DNA from: Deroplatys truncata
Lineage: Eukaryota; Arthropoda; Insecta; Mantodea; Mantidae
Length of the DNA: 64,000 bases
Assembly (NCBI GenBank): GCA_030765065.1
Contig: CM060987.1
Coordinates: 75,092,557-75,156,556, forward strand
Reading direction: 5' to 3'
The translations under genes and the position numbers were made by a program. Position 1 is the first letter of the stretch, and every line of letters begins with the position of its first letter. Under the pieces are notes generated by a model. The model did no database searches. It was not told the DNA's origin and worked only from the letters and a program-made list of their open reading frames with translations. This document shows positions 57,336 to 64,000 of this stretch, piece by piece.

Positions 57336-59108
57336 AAAGCTATTAAAATGTCAGTTACACAATATCGTTTATTCAGTGATAGTATGCAAAACGGGTATTC
57401 TGTTTTTAACTAGTGTCCCTCTCAGCAATGCGATTAACTAGATAATTTAAATATGCAAACAATTATTAATTCCCAGAAGTTTATTTTCTGATTAATCCCA
57501 CAAATGTGCATAAACTTGAGCATTATTTCTATTTCATACATTTATCGTTTGAAATGACCTACATACCAGTTTAAAGAATGCTAAACCTCAACAATGCATA
57601 TAATAACCAATTTTGCAATACTGAAAATCAGTGTGTACAAAACATGCTAATAAACTATTTTATTACACGTTTCTGGTGTAAATACGTTTAACATTTTGTT
57701 TTGACGTAAATGAATTGCTTACACCATAATTAGACATTGCATCAAAGCTGTATTTAAATTAATAACAACAAGTTTGAAACAGCTTCTTGGTTTAAAAATT
57801 ATAATTCACATGTTAACAGTATTAATATTTTGTTTAGTTTGAATTTGCAAGCAACTAATTTTTATTAAAGAAGTAACAAAATGAATTATTTATTGTTATA
57901 AGTTTAACCATTCTATTAGCTTATAATTAAACCCATTCTCAAGGATGGAATGGGAAATATTGTAAATACTTAATTTTAATGTTATTTGCGTTGATAAATT
58001 GTAAAGGCTGAAGCTTGCGGAAGTTTTAGCACGTTTCTTACAGTGTTCCTTCAACAAAGCAATTCCAAAGATAATGAACTTCGAGCTAAACAAGCCTGTG
58101 AATATATAATTTGCTTACAAGATTGTACAGTAATATCCATATTTTAAATGTATTTAAAAGGATGGTAATAAAATGGAATGCTTTATATATTATATGAAAT
58201 CAGCAATGTAGCAATTTTTTATCCAGCGACTGACATGTCGACCAATCAGAGATAAGAAAAGAAGCATTATTGGGACTGGAAGGAGGGGCTTACAGGTCAT
58301 TGTAAGTCACGGGAAAACCGTGAACAGAAGAGATTGCTAACATCACGGACGGGAGTTCCATAATTTACGAAGTATAAATTATGCAATGGTACTAATAGTT
58401 AATTGAGTATAATGCAACTATTCAAGAAAGCATTAATGGTAGAGCATATTGAGAAAGAAACATAATATTAAAAATATTTGGTAGCACTTACAAAATAATA
58501 TTTGCTATGAATAACTTAAGTAAAGCAAATTTATGAGGCACAGGTTATATTAAAAGGTTGGCATAAAACATGATACGTTCATAGTGACAAAACAAGCTAT
58601 CATTTTGCAAATAATTTTAGGAGTGTTTTGAAAACAAAACTGGTTATTAATGTTTAAATCCTGAAATTATTTAAGTATTATTGCTGGGTCAGATTTTCGT
58701 TTATTGTAAGAGAGGCCAAATTTTGAAAACATTGGAAAGGACCATAATAGAATGATAACAGTTCAGGTATTTGTAAGAATAATCTGTTTAGACACTTCAG
58801 CTTCACCTTCAGCCTAACAAATCAGCCTTCAGCCTCATCTGACAAATTAGCGAAACCAATTAACGATGGATAAGCAACAAGAAAACTAATTTTACACTTT
58901 AAACAATATCCCAATGTAAAGTACGGCATCTGCAGCTGATGTGGTACAGACCAGTTGCATGAAAAACATCCTACAATATTTGACTTTTCACAAAGTAGCT
59001 ATTAATTTGGTTCTTTTAAAATAAGTGTGTATATATTGTGGTTTCATTATTTTGTCAAAGGTGGGACGATGTAAAACACAGATTTCTAGTTAAAATTTTA
59101 TGCCCTAA
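57336..59108. other. Harbinger interior, non-coding
   Basis: AT-rich with no gene between the two convergent genes. A GC-richer patch at about 58220-58370 shows no recognisable structure. Confidence 0.35.
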
Positions 59109-59475
59109 TTAACATATTTTCTTTTTAAGTTCCAATTTTAATAAATGCACTTCTTTTCTTCTCTCCTCTGACTCAAATGCCTTTTTCTTCCTTTCCTCCT
59201 CCCACTCAAAAGCCAGCTTCCTCCTTTCCTCCTCCCATTCTAAAGCTTGTCTCCTCCTCTCTTCTTCCTTCCTGGCATTTTCTCTCTTCTTCCTTGCATC
59301 TTCTGCAAGAAGTTGCAGCTCTTTCTCCCGGAGGGACTGAAGCTTTAAATCGCACTCTATCTGGAGCCTATGCCTTTCTATCTGTAGTTCTAAATTCTTT
59401 CTCCACAAGGCTCTCCCTCGAAAGGCGTTTTTTTTGGAGGTGGCTTTGATAGTGATGAAAGAGTTGAACCTATCA
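59109..59475 (-). pseudogene. Harbinger Myb/SANT-like protein, C-terminal coiled-coil exon
   Basis: After an acceptor-like CTTCTTGATAG (just above 59470) the frame reads about 120 residues of very charged helix with tandem units such as EWEEERRKLAF, ending KKKIC. Such coiled-coil tails close the Myb/SANT-like partner protein of PIF/Harbinger elements, which carries the transposase to DNA. It probably belongs with the exon at 61472-61651; intermediate exons were not identified with confidence. Confidence 0.65.
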
Positions 59476-59689
59476 AGAAGAAGATTCATTAAATTATTAT
59501 TTAATGTTTTATGAATAAACAATTTAAATTGTTATTTACAGTGGAAGATACACTCTGTTATATCATTGTTTAAATTATCGTTACCTTCTTCTACTGTGGC
59601 AGGGGCGTCTTTGTTAAAGCCCAGTTAAAGTGTCTATTATTATGCATATCCCATGAAATGAGGAGAACCCATGTTTCTGTTATGTGCCA

Positions 59690-60437
59690 TTGTAACTAAC
59701 TGTGATGTCTAGTGTAGACCGTATGGTTATACTTGGATCCAATTCTAGATAAGCCTCACGAACAGCAAGGCTTGCTTCATTTAAAATACTTTTTTGCACT
59801 GTAGCATTGTCTTTTACCAGCTTTTGAAGTTGTGCATTGTAGTGGATGAACTCATAACTGGCATTCCCATCCCCACGCAAAACTGTTCTAATCCTGCATG
59901 CCTTTTACCTAGTTCCAAAAATGTGCTAACAATTTTACTGTTCACCTCACTGTATTTATTCTGGGACCAGTGTAATTTTCATTCAAAACTGTGTCACAGT
60001 TATTACACTTAACAGCTAATTTAGATGTAAATACCAACGTGTTTTTAAGTTTGACATCCAGATTAACACTATCACATTGATCACATTTAATACCCCTGAA
60101 AATATTTTGCCAAAAGCTTGAATGCACTAAAGGGAATTCATGGCACATTTCTGAAAGTCTTACTTCATCTCTGGTAAACATTGAAGTTTATTGTGGCTTG
60201 TTGTTGGAAAATATACCTCTGTATGTGAAGTACAGGGCTGAGGGGATGCTTGAAATGAACATGAAGCTTGTGAAACTGGTGTGGTTATGCTTGTCTGTGC
60301 TGAATTTGTGTCTGCAGATGTATGTAAATTTGTGGGTTTATCTTTACTCCACCTAGTACCTACACATTAGTTTTCCTTTGGCTGCGTTTTGAAGGTTGCT
60401 TCTTTCCTGTGTTTCGATGGTCTTTCAATCTATTCAT
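59690..60437 (-). pseudogene. Mutator-like transposase fragment captured in Harbinger
   Basis: On the minus strand a basic N-terminus from ATG at 60437 leads, through frameshifts, to GIKCDQCDSVNLDVKLKN and VKCNNCDTVLNE (paired CxxC), a FLELGKRHAGLEQFC segment and LDITVSYNGT. The order matches the start of the metazoan Mutator-like transposase domain family, ending just before its VSxDGTWQxRG block. It lies in the intron of the Myb/SANT-like gene and so is either a nested insertion remnant or captured DNA. Confidence 0.6.
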
Positions 60438-61471
60438 GTTTATCCAAGTTTGTATTGAAGAAACCACTAACCTAACTTGTTGAAAGCTAACTTACGATGT
60501 TTTATATACACTACGATAGAATTTACAAACACTACAAACTAAAATAACATTTATAACTTAGATGCAACTATAACAAACACTGTAGACACTATTCTTTGCT
60601 ATAATACAGCAACAAATGAGTTTCAAAATGCTAAGTTTACTTTGTCTGCATACTTCAAAATAAAGATTTTTAGAAGGGAAACAGTTTGTGTGCAGACCTT
60701 CAAATGTCTGCAGTGCAGCCAACACACTTGTAGAAAAAGAGAATAGTCTGCTTTAAAATATTCTGCAAAATTCAAACATGAAAATTGAAAGCAACAAAGT
60801 CAAGCTCAAAAGATGGACACGCTTACCTGCAGGCAGCCATTTAAATGACCATATGATGTGGTTTAAAGGGCCTTATAAAAACCATAGGAAACAAAACTAG
60901 AAGGCTTATAGTATTTAATAACACGAAAATGAATTTTTTGTGAATTTTGGCACTTTTTGGCCTATTTTCACAGATAGGTATTCTTAAGAAGTGAATATGC
61001 ATTCCCCATTTTTTCATGAAGTATTCAAATGAGCAGCTTTGCCATATTGAGTATTATACTTTCAATTCGTGTTTTAAATGTGAGATTCGAATTTGGGCTC
61101 TCCACATTACAAACATACACGCCATCAATGTTCTAGGAAGGTGGGCTCAATACATATTGAAATGATTTCAATATGGAACTTAAGGTTCCTAATTAGTTAT
61201 TTTTGGCCAACATTAAAATATAAATTGCTTGGGGTATCGAAATCGTTTTGAATGTGATGCATATTTTTATAACACCAATCTGTATTGAATGGCAGGTGCA
61301 TTAACCTTCACTGACAAATCATGTTGAGCTCCCTTTTAATATAGTAAGTGTATTTAAAAAATTAGAATACTCCATGAAACTGTAGTAATTACATTTTAAT
61401 AAATTATACCACAAATGCGATTTAATGTCAGTTGTTGTAATACAGAATTAACCAAACTTTTATTTTCTTAC

Positions 61472-61651
61472 CTTGTACACAGCATTATGGCTATTAAATC
61501 AGTGTTCGATTTCCTCCCATGCTGCCTTCTTCTTAGAAACACTTAGAACATGTGTTCTTTTATCTTCTAGGATCTTCTTCTCTTTGACTAAGTCAAATAA
61601 AATTAATTTTTCCTCGGGAGAAAATATTTTGTGAGACATTTCACCCACCAT
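61472..61651 (-). pseudogene. Harbinger Myb/SANT-like protein, first exon
   Basis: ATG at 61651 (or the better placed internal Met at 61639) opens MSHKIFSPEEKLILFDLVKE, then KKILEDKR and SVSKKKAAWEEIE. This is a Myb/SANT-like DNA-binding domain with the expected spaced hydrophobic and Trp positions. The exon ends at a consensus donor ACAAG|GTAAGAAA (61472/61471). One in-frame TGA follows the IEH segment, so this copy is broken. It is transcribed towards the transposase gene. Confidence 0.78.
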
Positions 61652-61900
61652 GCTGATTGATGTGCATATTCTTTATGTTTATGAATATTTCCTATTGCCT
61701 GAAAGTGACATATTCGTATGAGAATTATGAACGCTCAAATACTTTCTCGAACATTTTCCGAGTATTTCCGAAGGAGTTCCTCAAGGCATCCTCAAGGCTA
61801 AGGAATCCTTAAGAATTGTCTCTGCATACGAAATCATACCTTCGCCTATCCTTTTCCTTTCCTTAAGAAATCAACAAGGTAACGACTGTGCATACCGCCC

Positions 61901-63632
61901 AAAGCCTTCTTAAAATCCCTGATGTTCCAGTCTCAACCAAGTATTTGTGCCTTCACACATTTCTTCGGTACGTCATCACAGCAGAGTTGAGGAAAAAGAA
62001 TTTTCTCTTTAAGCTCAGTCTTTCTATTACCTCCCAAATATCCGACATGAAATAACTCCTTGAATATTTTGCTGTTCTCTAAAAATGCTTCAGTGCTGCA
62101 AGCATTGTAGAATTCCTGTACTGAGTTGCACGGTAATCAGAAAACAGCAGAAGCTCTTGCTTAATCAACCCCTTCTCTATAAAATTACATTAAAGATATT
62201 AAAGCAATGAACACGAGAGGATATAACTAATTTCTCCTCGACCTGATTGTGTCTCTAACCAGATATAGCTGGATGTCTTCCATATTTTGAGTACTCTTAT
62301 GTATCATGACCCTTAGACTGTAGAGCCAAATGTGTCTGCTGTAGAACACATCTGTGACAAAACGTTTCAGTATATGTTGATTTTACTGAATATCAAAACA
62401 GACTTTTATGGTATCATCATCCTCTGTTTCTAGGAGCTCATAGAATTTACTAGTTCTTTTTATGAAGCTGTTTCTAACCATGAATAAAGAGTTGCTCAGT
62501 GAGCAATGGATATTTCTTTATATCCTATCTTTTAAAGGTAAAGCATACATCTCTTCATGCAGACTACCAAAGCCAATGTTAAACTTGGAATAGAAAATTG
62601 TTAAATTGTACATTTGGTTAGAGCTATCAATTTTACATCATTGGTACTGTAGTACAACATAATTATGTCAGTAACCTTTCAGGTCATTATGTGTCAGTCT
62701 CACTGCTTCACAACTTAGTTCTCATACTTCTTGCACACCATCCTATATCAGATCTTACTTCTCTTCCATTCAAAAACTATGGGATTCCCATTTCACACAC
62801 TCTCTCCACAGAATCATTACTTCTTCTCTCTCTACCTCTTGTAACCTCCTCAATTGGGATAGAATATTACCCACCTTCATTCATTATGCCTGTCTTATAT
62901 CGTCATTAACGATCTTTACTTGGCACTAGTGTTTAGCACAATGATCAGTGTAATCGTGAAAAAGTGTGCCAATCTTTTATTTGTCACAGATATCAGATTT
63001 TGTTCCAACACCGTAATTGCACATATCGTATTTTGTGAAAACTTTGTTTTTCTACCACTTCTGAGTGCAACAGAGATTGGAATATGAAAGAACCACTATA
63101 ACCATTGGAAAGGCAACTACTTCAGCTATACGAAACAATACACATCTCAATTTTGTCAAACCTGTAGTTATGGTCTTTTGAAAAAATACTCCACATTTTA
63201 GAACAAAAAAGCATGTTAATTTGAATAGAAACCAAAAATATTAAATATTTGATGCAAATTTACTTTCCATTTTATTAGTCTTTAAACACAAATTATTAGC
63301 TTTTCCAGTTATTAGAGTTTTAAATTTCATGATGTATTGGTATGGTTTTCACATCAATGACAATGATAAACCTCTAAAGAAAAAGAAAAATGTAGCCGAG
63401 GACAGCAGGACTAATGGTGACAGCGGTGACACAAATACAACTCAGTACGCGGCATATAATGTATTCACAAAGGTTAAGGTAATAATATAATTAATTAACT
63501 GGAACCAAAACAGCATATAGATGTCAGTATAAAAATCAAGCTTGCACACAAGCAAATGTATATGCATTCCCAGAATAATAAATTTTCCAGATACAATTTT
63601 CTCAAATTCTTTAATTCTAAAGGTACGCTGAG
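61901..63632. repeat. Direct duplication copy D2 (uninterrupted)
   Basis: Starts with AAAGCCTTCTT at the base after the Harbinger right end and ends GGTACGCTGAG. It is collinear with D1 but has neither the LINE (D2 junction about 63103) nor the SINE (about 63271). Small extra blocks, such as about 20 bp near 61950 and about 28 bp near 62810, distinguish it from D1. Confidence 0.9.
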
Positions 63633-64000
63633 ATTTCACTATTGATTGAGGAGGCAAAATGTGACAGATGGTCTTATCTGCATAAAATATCTTGAAAACT
63701 ATCATATGATGCTTTCCAGTGGAATGAATTAATGGTAACTACAGTCTTGGACTGCTCCATGAATTGTACTGTGAACAGGATTCTTTCACTTACTGTCTTG
63801 TAAGGCTTCACTTGTCCAGGATTTTGTGAGTGAAATCAAGAACAGCCGCCCATTCACCAACAGAAATAGATTAATTTTTATCACCATGAAGGAATGCACT
63901 GCGGCTATGGGGTTCTACAGTATGCAAATACAATGCTTGGCACTGATGGCTCTGGTTGTGCCTCTTTCTTCTTTGCCTTGATGATTGCTGCGCTCTAAGT
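63633..64000. other. Non-coding stretch at the window end
   Basis: Unique flank to the right of D2; no gene recognised. Confidence 0.3.

Larger units (their letters stand above)
53864..61900. mobile_element. 8.0-kb PIF/Harbinger transposon
   Basis: Terminal inverted repeats of about 35 bp bound the element: GGGCGGTATGCACAGTC at the left (53864) and the same reading from 61900 on the other strand, continuing imperfectly to TTACCTTG and CTTAAG. Both genes of the group are inside: a HARBI1-like transposase (plus) and a Myb/SANT-like protein (minus), transcribed towards each other. Subterminal copies of CCTTGAGG/CCTCAAGG cluster near both ends and could be protein-binding sites. The flanks are the right end of D1 and the left end of D2, and no normal 3-bp target duplication is present. 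Confidence 0.92.

Noticed and set aside
1..64000. CRISPR array, bacterial operon or phage-type system
   Set aside because: No spaced identical short repeats, no operon-like packing, and introns plus poly(A) retroposons mark the sequence as eukaryotic.

Overview
The window is AT-rich eukaryotic DNA made almost entirely of transposable elements of several ages. GT-AG introns, tRNA-derived SINEs with poly(A) tails, and piggyBac, hAT, MULE, PIF/Harbinger, Penelope, gypsy and CR1/Jockey-type relatives point to an invertebrate animal. I think an arthropod is likely, but no species can be named from sequence alone. Only one gene could plausibly belong to the host: a C2H2 zinc-finger exon at about 1.0-2.3 kb (minus strand).

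Layout. 0-12 kb: a SINE, the zinc-finger exon, a LINE fragment beside a hAT MITE with a perfect 8-bp target duplication, a foldback element, a second LINE relic and a broken piggyBac relic. 12.2-22.6 kb: a decayed Ty3/gypsy element (LTR, primer site, gag, protease, RT, RNase H, integrase). Its gag is split by a minus-strand FLYWCH/MULE element, which is split by a Tc1/mariner-like element, which holds a nearly intact piggyBac with TTAA flanks. 22.8-29 kb: a SINE with an 18-bp target duplication, a hAT-like relic containing a second copy of the MITE, and a head-to-head Penelope composite bounded by a 13-bp target duplication, with hammerhead-ribozyme-like motifs. 29.7-34.2 kb: gag-only LTR element A (minus strand). 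35.4-39.3 kb: a second hAT-like relic carrying a poly(A)-tailed GC-richer insertion. 40.4-44 kb: a second copy of an 880-bp repeat, a solo gypsy LTR and a 198-bp Penelope foldback. 44.4-63.6 kb: a direct duplication, D1 and D2, with an 8.0-kb PIF/Harbinger element exactly at the junction. D1 also carries a 5'-truncated LINE (interrupted by gag-only LTR element B) and a SINE. D2 lacks both and is a natural pre-insertion site.

Relative timing can be read from the nesting. The D1/D2 copies differ by a few percent in stretches compared by eye. The LINE and the SINE are absent from D2, so they entered D1 after duplication. LTR element B then entered the LINE; its two 904-bp LTRs differ at only about six positions. 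Element A has equally similar 971-bp LTRs.

The best candidates for something undescribed are the pair of related gag-only LTR families (long LTRs, tRNA-Lys-type primer site, coiled-coil gag and no pol), the Penelope foldback with its ribozyme-like motif, and the Harbinger element at the duplication junction. All coordinates, motifs and repeats were read by eye; no alignment or database search was run.
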